From Cupriavidus metallidurans CH34 (GTDB taxonomy: Bacteria > Pseudomonadota > Gammaproteobacteria > Burkholderiales > Burkholderiaceae): 64,000 nt of DNA. Where the stretch lies: contig NC_007974.2 of the NCBI RefSeq assembly GCF_000196015.1, positions 868,001-932,000 of the forward strand, read 5' to 3'. Below are positions 27,097-35,898 of the stretch, piece by piece. The first letter of the stretch is position 1; each line of letters opens with the position of its first letter. The position numbers were made by a program, and so were the translations under genes. Below the pieces are notes generated by a model, which had not been told where the DNA came from, made no database searches, and saw only the letters and a program-made list of their open reading frames with translations.

Positions 27097-28746
27097 TCAC
27101 CGGACACCGCCAGCGGCCCGGCCGCGGACGCCAGCGCGCAGGCCTGCATTGACGCGCAGATCGAAATGCGCGTAGCCAGGAAAGAGAATCGGTGCCTTGA
27201 CGTGCAAAGGTAGCCCAGCCAGCGTCAGTTCCCGCTGCCATGCGTGCACGTGGCCGATCCCTGCGCGGCTGGCCACAGCCGAACGCTTCGCCTCCGCTGC
27301 CGACGCGCCCGCGCGCCGACCCATGCTTAGGATGTCGAGCAGCGCATTCCCCATCAGCCGGTTGCGCCCGTGGATGCCTCCCGCTACCTCACCCACGCAG
27401 TACAGTCCGGATACGCTGGTGGTCCCATGTCCGTCGATCGCAACGCCGCCGTTCTGGTAGTGAAGGGTTGGGTAGACAAGGAAGGGTTCCTTCGCTGCAT
27501 CGTGACCGCACTTGTGCGCAAGGTGGCTCAACGTCACAAGGCGCTTGTCCAGGATGCCGGGATGCTCCATTTCGAGCGTCGGCGTGTCGAGCAGCACGCC
27601 CACCTGCCCCTCACGGATGATGCCGCGCCCCTGCGCACATTCGCGCAATATCGCCGAGGCCACGATGTCCCGTGCCTTGAGTTCGTCCACAAAGCGCTCA
27701 CCCTCGCCGTTGATCAGCTTGGCGCCCGCGGAGCGCGCGGCCTCGGAGATGAGTCCGCCTGCAAGGTGGGGAGGGTACGCAATGCCGGTGGGGTGGTACT
27801 GGAACGAGTCGAGCTCGCGCAGGCGCGCTCCGATCCGGTAGGCGAGCACGAGGCCGTCGGCGGTGGCACCGAAATGATTGGATGTTGGAAACGAATTCAG
27901 GTGCAGGCGCCCGGCTCCGCCGGTAGCAATGATCACGGCAGCAGCGCGCACTAGCACAAAGGTGCGTGATTCGAGGTTGTAGATCACGGCCCCTGCGCAG
28001 TTTCCCCGCTCGTCGGACAGCAGCTCGACCGCCGGGCAGCGGTTCCATACCTCGATGCCGGGATCCAGGTCCACCGCTTCCCGCAGCACCCGCATCATCT
28101 CCAGCCCGGTGTAGTCCCGGTAGGAAAGAATGCGCGCGGCCGAGGCGCCGCCGGGCTTTTTGCGCAGAAGGTTGCCGCCGATTGGCCGATCCTCTTCCTG
28201 GTCAAACATCATGCCGAGCTGGATCAGCCAGCGAATGACATCCGGACCATCCATCACCATTTGCGCTACGAGTGCGGGATCGCCGCAGAAGTGTCCGGCA
28301 CGCAGCGTGTCCTCGAAGTGCAATTGAGGGCTGTCGTCCTCTCCGATGGCGGCCTGTATCCCGCCTTCGGCCATCACAGTGTTGCTGTCGCCGAGGCGAA
28401 GCTTGGTGGCGAGGATGACCCGCGCCCCATGCTTTGCCGCGGTGAGTGCCGCGGCGCACCCGCCACCTCCACCACCAATGACCAACACATCGGTGGCCAT
28501 GAGTTGGGCACCGGCAATGTCGACGTCGTCGATCAGCGCATTGGCTTGCAGATGCCGCGCGAGATCCGGCTGGCAGGAATCGCCGCGGTTCACGCCGACG
28601 GCGAGGGCAACGCGGGCGTCCGGCCCGTGGTCGGGGTGGTAGCCCTTGAGGAGCGCTTCGGCCGAGGTGTTGTCACTGCGCACCGCCGGCGCCGTGCCGG
28701 GCCGGTAGCGCTTGCGCGCCTCGTCGTAAGGGATGCCGGCAGGCAT
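27097..28746 (-). CDS. FrdA/SdhA-like flavoprotein of a soluble C4-dicarboxylate oxidoreductase
   Basis: 549 aa. Dinucleotide-binding motif VLVIGGGGGGCAAALTAAKHG (about 87-107) sits behind an unusual 80-residue N-terminal extension. The succinate/fumarate active site is complete: SFQYHPTGIAYP, SEAARSAGAKLING, LVYPTLHYQNGGV and GRNRLMGNALLD supply the expected His and Arg residues. The histidine that binds FAD covalently in SdhA/FrdA (SHTVAAxGG) is replaced by Asn122 (GDSNTVMAEGG), so FAD is probably non-covalent, as in NadB. It starts 14 bp after the Fe-S gene stop. Alternatives are an aspartate oxidase-like or other 2-enoate reductase. Confidence 0.88.
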   Translation of the reverse strand: MPAGIPYDEARKRYRPGTAPAVRSDNTSAEALLKGYHPDHGPDARVALAVGVNRGDSCQPDLARHLQANALIDDVDIAGAQLMATDVLVIGGGGGGCAAALTAAKHGARVILATKLRLGDSNTVMAEGGIQAAIGEDDSPQLHFEDTLRAGHFCGDPALVAQMVMDGPDVIRWLIQLGMMFDQEEDRPIGGNLLRKKPGGASAARILSYRDYTGLEMMRVLREAVDLDPGIEVWNRCPAVELLSDERGNCAGAVIYNLESRTFVLVRAAAVIIATGGAGRLHLNSFPTSNHFGATADGLVLAYRIGARLRELDSFQYHPTGIAYPPHLAGGLISEAARSAGAKLINGEGERFVDELKARDIVASAILRECAQGRGIIREGQVGVLLDTPTLEMEHPGILDKRLVTLSHLAHKCGHDAAKEPFLVYPTLHYQNGGVAIDGHGTTSVSGLYCVGEVAGGIHGRNRLMGNALLDILSMGRRAGASAAEAKRSAVASRAGIGHVHAWQRELTLAGLPLHVKAPILFPGYAHFDLRVNAGLRAGVRGRAAGGVR

Positions 28747-28760
28747 GAGGGGTGTCTCGG

Positions 28761-29399
28761 TCAGTGTGGTGGCTGGGCGCCCGGCGCGTCGAGATCGATT
28801 GTCATGTCGCCACGCTCGATCTCCCGCAGCCGTCGCATCAGATTCGCCGGCCGCAGCGTCAGCGACGCAATCATCCGTCGCACGAACAGGCCGAGGTGGT
28901 TAGGCTGGATGAGCTCGGGGCAGGCCAGTGTGCAGAGGTTGCACATGACGCATTCGTCGAAGACGTGGCCGGCCTCGGAAAGATTGCCCTCCACGGCGAG
29001 GTTGACGCCGCGCTGGACATCGAGTCCCTTCGGGCATGCGCGATCGCACCCGCTGCAGTGACGGCAGTCGGCTGCTTCCGGGAATATGTCAGAAATCGCC
29101 TGCAACGCCTGCCAACTATCCTCGATGTCTTCCAGCCGATAGACATGGCGTGCCGGGGAAGTGAAGAAGTCGAGAAAGGCAACCTGCATCCCGTCCTCGA
29201 TCAAGGTCTCGCAGGCGAGTGCGGTGATCACTTCCTGCTTGCCGGCCCGCCGGACCAGGACGCGGCAGGATCCGCATACCCCCTGGCCCATGCAGCCAAC
29301 GCCCTCCACCAACGTTTCCCCTGCATGCAGGAAGGCCTGCAGGATGGAGCAGTTTGGCGGCGCTTCGACCTGTTTTCCTTCGATGCTCAGACTTATCAT
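28761..29399 (-). CDS. ferredoxin-type Fe-S subunit with one [2Fe-2S] and two [4Fe-4S] sites
   Basis: 212 aa. An N-terminal plant-type ferredoxin domain has Cys36, 42, 45 and 63 (CMGQGVCGSC then LACE). A C-terminal HdrC/SdhB-like domain has two CxxCxxCxxxCP motifs at C112/115/118/122 and C150/153/156/160. Canonical SdhB has a [3Fe-4S] site, whereas this protein keeps all eight cysteines, like TfrB-type proteins. No membrane anchor is encoded. First gene of the operon and the presumed electron wire between flavoprotein and NuoF-like subunit. Confidence 0.9.
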   Translation of the reverse strand: MISLSIEGKQVEAPPNCSILQAFLHAGETLVEGVGCMGQGVCGSCRVLVRRAGKQEVITALACETLIEDGMQVAFLDFFTSPARHVYRLEDIEDSWQALQAISDIFPEAADCRHCSGCDRACPKGLDVQRGVNLAVEGNLSEAGHVFDECVMCNLCTLACPELIQPNHLGLFVRRMIASLTLRPANLMRRLREIERGDMTIDLDAPGAQPPH

Positions 29400-29789
29400 C
29401 TTCTCGCACTCTGGTGGCCGGCGGCGTTAGCGCCACACTGGCGCATTTGCCGAAAAGATCATATAAAACATAGCACATGGAAAGTCATTGCAAGGGGGAG
29501 GCAATGGGCGCTTTCCGAAGGGCGGTCGCGCCTGCAGCCAAGGCGCTTCTCAGCTAGGACGACCGGCACGGTCCGCCCGACCATTCGGCGTCTCCGCCGG
29601 GAGATTCCAGGGTGGCATTGCTTTGTTCCTCCTTTCGAAATGTTTCACTTCCGCTCGCACGGATTCTGCAGGCGGGCTTGCCCAAGCAGGGCAAGTGCGC
29701 TGCACCGCCGGGAGGAACGGTTCGTGTCGGCAGACGCAGAGACATTGGCTGTCTTCATTTCGCCGTGTCCTTTTCGAGGAGGTTCGGAG
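29400..29789. other. intergenic control region of the divergent dicarboxylate operons
   Basis: 390 bases between the Fe-S gene and the DASS transporter. A 7-bp inverted repeat (CTTGCCC at 29677-29683, GGGCAAG at 29689-29695) is the only dyad noticed. AT-rich sequence at 29455-29475 could hold a -10 element. No regulator gene lies within 10 kb on either side. Confidence 0.5.
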
Positions 29790-31295
29790 ATGTTCGCCAA
29801 GATCGTCGCGACATATCGCTACTTCATGTCCGTGGTGCCTTTTCGGCTGACGCCGGCCATCATCACCACGGTTGTGCTTGTCACGCTGCTGCTCACACCG
29901 ACGCCGGCTGGTTTGAAGGACAACGCTTGGGATCTGGTCGCCATCTTTCTGACCACGATCGTCGCCATCATTCTCAAGGTGATGCCGATCGGTGTGATGG
30001 CGATGATGGCGATCGTGATCGTGTCACTGGCGCAAGTGACCTCGAACTCGTCCAAGGGCGCCATTGCCGATGCGCTGAGCAGTTTTGATAGTCCGCTGAT
30101 CTGGCTGATCGTTGTGGCCATCCTGATTTCGCGCGGCCTGAAGAAGACGGGGTTGGGCAGTCGCATCGGCCTGATGTTCATCGCGCTATTGGGCAAGCGG
30201 ACGGTCGGCATTGGCTACGGGCTGGCGATCTGCGAGCTGGTACTGGCGCCATTCACGCCGAGCAACACCGCGCGCGGCGGCGGCATTGTGCACCCGATCA
30301 TGCGGTCGATTGCCGGCGCCTTCGATTCCGATCCGGCTAACGGGACTCAGGGAAAGGTTGGTACCTATCTGGCACTAGTCAACTACCACGCCAACCCGAT
30401 CACTTCGGCCATGTTCGTGACCGCCACCGCGCCGAACCCCCTGGTCGTCGACTACGTGGCCAAGGCCAGTGGCCAGTCGCTTCACCTGAGCTGGACCACC
30501 TGGGCGCTGTGCATGCTGCTGCCAGGCCTCGTCTGCCTGCTTCTGATGCCGCTTGTCATTCGCGTGCTCTGTCCGCCCGAACTGAAGGCGACCCCCAATG
30601 CGATCGAATACGCCAAGGGTGAGCTTGCTCGCATGGGCCCCCTGGGTGGCAAAGAGCGCGTCATGATTGGTGTCTTCGCCATGATGCTGGTTCTGTGGGC
30701 CAACGTGCCGGCAATGATCTGGGGGCCGACGTTCACGCTCGACCCGACGGTGGTCGCCTTTCTCGGCCTGTTCGCGTTGATCATTACCGGCACGATCGAC
30801 TGGGACGATGTGTTATCGGAGAAGAGCGCCTGGGACACCCTGATCTGGTTCGGCGCTCTGGTAATGCTCGCGGAACAGCTCAACAAGCTTGGCGTAATCG
30901 CATGGTTCTCGGCCGATATGCGCGATGCCATTGCCGCCAGTGGAATGGGTTGGCTCTCGATTGCCGCCATATTGGTGCTGGCGTTCGTGTTTTCCCATTA
31001 CCTCTTCGCAAGTACCACTGCCCATATCAGCGCGATGATGCTGGCCTTTCTGACAGTGGGCGCGCAGTTGATTCCGCAGCCTTATATCGCACCTTTCATG
31101 CTGATGATGACCGCCGGCTCGGCGATCATGATGACGCTGACCCACTATGCCACCGGCACATCGCCGATCATATTTGGCAGCGGGTATGTGACGATGGGGC
31201 AATGGTGGCGGGTCGGCGCGGTGATGTGTGTCTTTGAACTTGTCATCTTCGCCGTAGTAGGAGGTATCTGGTGGAAGATTCTGGGGTTCTGGTAG
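29790..31295 (+). CDS. DASS-family dicarboxylate/tricarboxylate transporter
   Basis: 501 aa with about twelve membrane helices. The family motifs are present: TPSNTARGGGIVHPI (SNT, first sodium/substrate motif) and FASTTAHISAM (second), plus LTHYATGTSPIIFGSGYV near the end. Such proteins carry C4-dicarboxylates, citrate or tartrate. The ATG at 29790 follows GAGGAGG; an open frame extends upstream but its translation is not protein-like. Divergent from the FrdA-like operon, with which it probably shares a substrate. Confidence 0.92.
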   Translation: MFAKIVATYRYFMSVVPFRLTPAIITTVVLVTLLLTPTPAGLKDNAWDLVAIFLTTIVAIILKVMPIGVMAMMAIVIVSLAQVTSNSSKGAIADALSSFDSPLIWLIVVAILISRGLKKTGLGSRIGLMFIALLGKRTVGIGYGLAICELVLAPFTPSNTARGGGIVHPIMRSIAGAFDSDPANGTQGKVGTYLALVNYHANPITSAMFVTATAPNPLVVDYVAKASGQSLHLSWTTWALCMLLPGLVCLLLMPLVIRVLCPPELKATPNAIEYAKGELARMGPLGGKERVMIGVFAMMLVLWANVPAMIWGPTFTLDPTVVAFLGLFALIITGTIDWDDVLSEKSAWDTLIWFGALVMLAEQLNKLGVIAWFSADMRDAIAASGMGWLSIAAILVLAFVFSHYLFASTTAHISAMMLAFLTVGAQLIPQPYIAPFMLMMTAGSAIMMTLTHYATGTSPIIFGSGYVTMGQWWRVGAVMCVFELVIFAVVGGIWWKILGFW

Positions 31296-31321
31296 TCCGG
31301 GGCCACGGCTACTCAAAGGGG

Positions 31322-31682
31322 CTTTTGTCGACCGGGACTCGACGGTGTTTGATCGGCTGATTAGCACCGCCTATACGCAGCACAATCTCTTTATCCCGAA
31401 CTGTCCGGAAGGCATCCAAGGCTGGCGCGGCTGGTCTTTCCGCCGACTTCCGATACGAGGTTGGTATGGTGGTCGCTGAAGGCGACCACGTAATGGCCCA
31501 CGGTCGCTATGCTGGCCGGGCGCCAAAGCCGATACTGGCTGTTGACATATTTCGTATTGCGGACGGAAAAGGTTGTCGAGCACTGGGATGTCATGCAAGA
31601 GGAGATACCCGCTCGGAGTACAGTCAGCGGCAACGAGATGTTTTCGAATCCGCAGTCGCAGGACAAGCAGATCAATCGATGA
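31322..31682 (+). pseudogene. frameshifted SnoaL-like (NTF2-fold) gene
   Basis: Three frames must be joined. The first reads DRDSTVFDRLISTAYTQHN then PNCPEGIQ. The second reads GMVVAEGDHVMAHGRYAG then AVDIFRIADGK. The third reads VEHWDVMQEEIPARSTVSG then ends at TGA 31680. The joined text is a normal SnoaL-like protein without its N-terminus. At least two indels inactivate it. Confidence 0.85.
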
Positions 31683-31954
31683 GTTTCTGAGGCGCGCTGC
31701 GAGCAATCCTACAGCCTTGAGCAGGGCTCCGACGCAGCTGCTGCGGAGGGGCAGGAATGCTTGAGTAGGATTCCACCGTGATCGACTGATGTGGAGTCGG
31801 TTGCCGTCGTTGGTCAATGGCAACCCGGTTGTCTGTTCTTGGCCGGTCTCGGCCCTTCGGCTATATAGGGCAAGGGCGTCCCGGCGCAGAAGGTAGCTAC
31901 CGAGCCTTCTGGGAAATTCGACTGCGTAGCATGCAAGGTGCTGGAGATCAGAAG
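31683..31954. other. gene-free stretch with repeat copy B
   Basis: No supported gene. Contains copy B of the dispersed repeat (31839-31902) between two pseudogenes. Confidence 0.4.
31839..31902 (+). repeat. degenerate dispersed repeat, copy B
   Basis: Starts TGGCCGGTCTCGGC and ends GCAGAAGGTAGCTACCG, matching copy A (23427-23489) throughout with about a dozen differences and one extra base by eye. Confidence 0.6.
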
Positions 31955-32370
31955 CTCCGCCGAGACATGCCCAGTTCGACGGCAATGATGTGAGATGAGT
32001 CGTTGAGGCGTTCGACGACGATGGTCATGACGGCTCCGCCCGCGCTGCCCGGTATGCCGATTAGCCCGATCGCGGCGGGTGCCATGCTTCGGCTCGGGGT
32101 GGATGGCGGAATCGTCCAGAAGCTTGACTGACGGGTGTAGACGCCAATGTTTGCGATTCCGAATCTCACGATTGCATGGCCATCGAATTTGCCGTGCCGG
32201 CGATGAGGAATCCCGCCGGCCGCGACGAGTGTCAGTGCGGCTTGCTTGAAACGATTTCCGCTTCGGTCCGACCCAGAACTCATGAGCAGCATGCCGGCCA
32301 GTCCGATGACGGGAGGAGTAGCGGGGCAGGTTCTTCCGACAAGCGAACGGGTACTGATGGCGGCTAGCTG
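31955..32370 (-). pseudogene. remnant of an MFS (ACS-type) transporter
   Basis: Minus-strand fragments in changing frames resemble the C-terminal half of anion:cation symporter MFS proteins: LAGMLLMSSGSDRSGNRF, then GIANIGVYTRQSSFWTIPPS, then MAPAAIGLIGIPGSAGGAV. The membrane helices are interrupted by frame changes, and neither the start nor the N-terminal half is present. Family call from the FWT/APAAIGLI pattern. Confidence 0.6.
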
Positions 32371-32600
32371 GCATGGACGCTACTGGGCCGCCGCCGGCCC
32401 TGCGGTTAGGTGCTGGAACTCCAGATGAGCAGATGGCCCTATCGGGCTCGCAATGGGTCGGCCGAGGTCGTGTGAAGCAGTCTCAATCACACGGAGAAAA
32501 TCCGGTAAAGCTGGTGGTCGTGCGCATGGAGGAAAACCACACCGTACGCCGCCTATCCTGACCGAGTGCAAGTGGGCGTCTGCCTTGGGAGGGCGCGGCG
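32371..32600. other. short gene-free stretch
   Basis: About 230 bases between the MFS remnant and the intact MFS gene. Nothing supported. Confidence 0.4.
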
Positions 32601-33842
32601 TCAGTCGGTCTTCGGTTTCCGTACGGCGAAGTCGGTGACAAATGCTACTGCCATGGCCACTGCGCCGCACAGGAAGATCAGGCTGTAGTTCTCATGCGAT
32701 TGCGCGAACAGATACGCATAGCCGTAACCCCCCAGCGCCTGACACAGCGCGAACGCTATGGTGGCGCGGCTCCATGCGGCGCGCTGGGCCGTGGCGTCGT
32801 GGGGCAACATCTCCTGCACTCGGCCCAAGACAAGCGGGACAATGCCCGGGGTGAACGTGCCTAGGACGATGGTCGACAGCCACAGGGCTACCGTGTGGTG
32901 GGAGACGGCCAGCAACCCCACGGCCAGGCCTTGCAGCAACATCGCAAGCCGATAGGCGTTCCTGAACCCGAGCTTGCCACCTATGGCGCCCGCAAGCAGC
33001 GGTCCTGCGATAGCTGCGACGCCATAGAGTACCCAGTACCCGGCGCCGGCCGATGCACCCTGGCCAAGACCGCGCGCGACGTAGTCGACCAACAGCATCA
33101 TGGCTGGCACCAATCCCAGCGCGTTGGCAGCGTACTGGAAGTACAGCACGCGCAATGCTGGATTGCTGGAACCCTGTGCATGGTCGACGGGGCGGTGACC
33201 TGCCGCAGTTGGTGCCGGCATGCCGGTAGGCACATCGGCGGTGGGCCAACCCTTCCAGCTAATAGCAGTCAGAAGCAATGACACGGCACCAAGTCCGAGC
33301 CACGTCTGTCCCAGCCCAAGCTTGAGCAACTCTGGTACCAGCGTGCCCGATGCTGCAATACCGAGTCCAAGCCCCAGGAAGATCATCCCGCTAACGAATG
33401 CACGCCGGCCCGGCGGAATATGCGGCAGGATCGCAGTAGCCACGAGCACCATGATGGCGCCGCCCGTCAAGCCAGAAAGAAAACGCCAGAGGAAGAACCA
33501 GCTTACCGACACGGGTACTGCGCACGCAAAGAATGCCGCGGTGGCCAGCACCATCAGCAGACGTAAAGCATGGCGGTTCGACAGCCGGGTCGCCAGCGGG
33601 CGGCCGATCACAGCGCCAGCGAGATATCCGGCGAAGTTAGCGGCGCCGAGTGCCACCGTGTCTGCGGCGCTGAACCAGTGGGCCTGGATCAACGAGGGAA
33701 TCAACGGCGTATAGGCAAAGCGGGCAAGACCTATGGCGACAAGGCTTGCGCAGAGTCCGGCCAGCGCCGCGTGGAGCGCACGCGCATCGAGCGCACGATC
33801 CGTGGTGTCTGGCACTGGCGTGGTGACTGTGTTCTGTGACAT
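32601..33842 (-). CDS. YbfB/YjiJ-type MFS transporter
   Basis: 413 aa, twelve membrane helices. LVAIGLARFAYTPLIPSLIQ near the start and the GxLAGxxxGRPLATRLSNRHALR loop identify the YbfB/YjiJ MFS family. It probably exports a small organic compound. It lies 78 bp after the TetR gene in the same direction, so the pair forms a likely autoregulated operon. Confidence 0.9.
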   Translation of the reverse strand: MSQNTVTTPVPDTTDRALDARALHAALAGLCASLVAIGLARFAYTPLIPSLIQAHWFSAADTVALGAANFAGYLAGAVIGRPLATRLSNRHALRLLMVLATAAFFACAVPVSVSWFFLWRFLSGLTGGAIMVLVATAILPHIPPGRRAFVSGMIFLGLGLGIAASGTLVPELLKLGLGQTWLGLGAVSLLLTAISWKGWPTADVPTGMPAPTAAGHRPVDHAQGSSNPALRVLYFQYAANALGLVPAMMLLVDYVARGLGQGASAGAGYWVLYGVAAIAGPLLAGAIGGKLGFRNAYRLAMLLQGLAVGLLAVSHHTVALWLSTIVLGTFTPGIVPLVLGRVQEMLPHDATAQRAAWSRATIAFALCQALGGYGYAYLFAQSHENYSLIFLCGAVAMAVAFVTDFAVRKPKTD

Positions 33843-33920
33843 GGGGGGATACCTCTGGGCGAGCGCCGCCCCACGCAGGTGGCAGCCGCGCGTAGAGGCG
33901 AAGCGTAATTCAGGGAGAAG

Positions 33921-34523
33921 TCAGGTCGTGCCGCGCGGCTTACGTTCGAGCAGAGCCAGTACGGGTCTGACGGATGCCTCGAGCAGTGCGCGATCCGGCA
34001 TGACGCGAGACATCACGCGCAGGCCGATCTGTACCGACAGCAGCGTGGCCGAAACGTCCCTGGCAGCGAGTGTCGGGTCGACAGTCCCGTCGGCCTGGCC
34101 CGCGCGAATGGTGCGTTCGAAGAAGTGACCGAGTGTAGTCAGTTCCTCTGCAACGATCGCCGCCAGTTCAGGGTCGTCAGCCGATGCGTCGAGCGCCGTA
34201 TTGATCAGCATGCATCCACGATGCTGCGGATCGGAGACGCCACGCTCGATGCTTTCGGCAAAGAATGCTTCTAACGCCTGGGCCGGTGGAAGGGTGCCTT
34301 CCAGTCGAGCAATCCGTTCGCGCAGCGTGTGATTCAGGTAGTCCTCAAGCGCCTGCAGGAACAGTGTGCGTTTGTCGCCAAAGGCGTTGTAGAGGCTAGG
34401 TTGAGTCAGTCCCATCGCCTGCGTCAGTTCGCGGGTCGAGGTGGCGTTGTAGCCCTTGGCCCAGAACGCGTCCTGCGCGGCGGAAAGTGCTGTTTGGGCG
34501 TCAAATTGGCGAGGTCGTGCCAT
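33921..34523 (-). CDS. TetR-family transcriptional regulator
   Basis: 200 aa. Helix-turn-helix near the N-terminus: MARPRQFDAQTALSAAQDA, TSTRELTQAMGLTQPSLYNAF. The rest is an all-helical ligand domain. The ATG at 34523 fits the family start; a longer frame reads into the promoter. Its promoter carries an inverted repeat that reappears in front of the SDR gene at 46.0 kb, so it probably represses itself, the MFS gene and that distant SDR. Confidence 0.9.
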   Translation of the reverse strand: MARPRQFDAQTALSAAQDAFWAKGYNATSTRELTQAMGLTQPSLYNAFGDKRTLFLQALEDYLNHTLRERIARLEGTLPPAQALEAFFAESIERGVSDPQHRGCMLINTALDASADDPELAAIVAEELTTLGHFFERTIRAGQADGTVDPTLAARDVSATLLSVQIGLRVMSRVMPDRALLEASVRPVLALLERKPRGTT

Positions 34524-34533
34524 GGCAGTGAGA

Positions 34534-34581
34534 TTCTGTATCGAATGATATGAAACGTATTTTAGATAGATCGATACAAAA
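34534..34581 (-). promoter_or_regulatory. TetR promoter with large inverted-repeat operator
   Basis: Arms TTCTGTATCGAA (34534-34545) and ATCGATACAAAA (34570-34581) form a near-perfect inverted repeat with a 24-base spacer. On the minus strand TTGAAT, 16 bases and TAAAAT give a -35/-10 pair, with one arm inside the spacer of the promoter. The same layout occurs at 45956-46002. Confidence 0.75.
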
Positions 34582-34673
34582 TTCAAGGGCGATCTTTCGC
34601 GTAGAGCCTGAGGAATGTGGAGAGGGTTCGATCAGTGATCTGCAGGCGATATGTTGTGCCAGTTGGATCCCGG

Positions 34674-35639
34674 CTATGCAAGCCGAGCCCGGCGCAAGGC
34701 TAGCGGCGTCACGCCCACATGCCGCCGGAAAACGCGCGTGAAGTGAGAGTCGTCAGTGAAGCCGCACCTGCGGCCAATGGCAGCCACGGTGAGGCGATTG
34801 AACGCCGGCGATGACAATTGGCGCACGGCGATATCGATGCGGGCCTTCATCAGCAGGAAGCCAAAGGTCTCGTTTTGAGCGGCCAGTACGCGATGCAGGG
34901 ATCGCACCGAAATTCCCAGGTCTGCTGCCACCTGCGGCGCGACCAGCGTGGACTCGGTGCATCGCGAACGAATGCAGTCGAGGATTCTCTCGTTCAGCGG
35001 CTTCGAGGTCTCGTGTTTATGCGTGGCGACCTGATCTGGTCCGCTCGACGCCAGAAGAATCAGCGCACCGAGCTGGTCCACGATCAGCCGGGGCGGGAGC
35101 GGCGCATTGAGGATTGCGGTGGGCTGCAATGCCGCGATGAATGTGTTCAGCGCCACTGCCCAGCGCGAGTCAGCGCCAAACTGCCTGCCGACCACTGTGC
35201 CTGTCTGAGGGACCCACTCGCTTAGCCACTGCGGATCGAAGCCGATATTGACGAAGTCGTAGTCGAAAGCGATATCGAGGCTTAGCGCCTGCTGGGAATC
35301 CGTAATGAATGAATCCATGGGGCGCATCGAAACTCTCGACTGGTAGCCCAGGTTCCAGGGAACGTTTCGGCTGAGCACCAGATTCAGGCAGCGTGCGCGT
35401 TGTCGTGAAATCTCAGCGGCCGTGCTCCGCGCGATATGGGGGGAGCCTGCCACATGCATCACGGTAATGGGACCGAGCGCCAGAGCCTCGATCTTCGCGC
35501 TCAGATCGGGCGAATAGGGCGTTTCGAACTGGAACGGAATGATGGCCGACTCGGTGGCGGCCTGGAAGTACTCACGTCTTTGCGTCGCTGGGACCAGATC
35601 GGTGCTCCAGCGTTGTAGTTGCCCAAGCTCGTTCCCCAT
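34674..35639 (-). CDS. AraC-family regulator with AraC-binding-like N-terminal domain
   Basis: 321 aa. The N-terminal block (WSTDLVPATQRREYFQ) is shared with the two tandem AraC genes at 47.0-49.0 kb. The C-terminal pair of helix-turn-helices is intact (AADLGISVRSLHRVLAA and IGRRCGFTDDSHFTRVFRRH). The ATG at 35639 places WST at residue 11, as in the paralogues; an earlier ATG at 35696 would add 19 residues. Divergent from a 77-aa gene. Confidence 0.9.
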   Translation of the reverse strand: MGNELGQLQRWSTDLVPATQRREYFQAATESAIIPFQFETPYSPDLSAKIEALALGPITVMHVAGSPHIARSTAAEISRQRARCLNLVLSRNVPWNLGYQSRVSMRPMDSFITDSQQALSLDIAFDYDFVNIGFDPQWLSEWVPQTGTVVGRQFGADSRWAVALNTFIAALQPTAILNAPLPPRLIVDQLGALILLASSGPDQVATHKHETSKPLNERILDCIRSRCTESTLVAPQVAADLGISVRSLHRVLAAQNETFGFLLMKARIDIAVRQLSSPAFNRLTVAAIGRRCGFTDDSHFTRVFRRHVGVTPLALRRARLA

Positions 35640-35898
35640 CCTTTTTCCCCACTCATGGATCGTCGTCGGCGTGGCTGGCACGTAGCGTCCACGCATTCTG
35701 TGTTGCTGTCATGAATAGTCAATCCATCAAAGCATATCAAGGGCACTCTGCAATTGCCGATTGACTGGAGCCGGGCCGGCGCCCTTAGCCGGTTGCATTG
35801 GGGACTTCGCGCGAAATGTGCCGCATAATCATCTTTCGCTTTTGCCCCTGCGGACCGTCTGGATCTGGCACCGATCGAACATGGCTTCGGAGGTGGCA
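35640..35898. other. intergenic region of divergent genes
   Basis: About 260 bases with the promoters of the AraC and 77-aa genes. No convincing dyad was found. Confidence 0.4.

Noticed and set aside
28752..29789. Plus-strand frame extending the DASS transporter upstream by 346 codons
   Set aside because: The extension is antisense to the Fe-S subunit, has no homology, and a strong GAGGAGG with an ATG at 29790 marks the true start.
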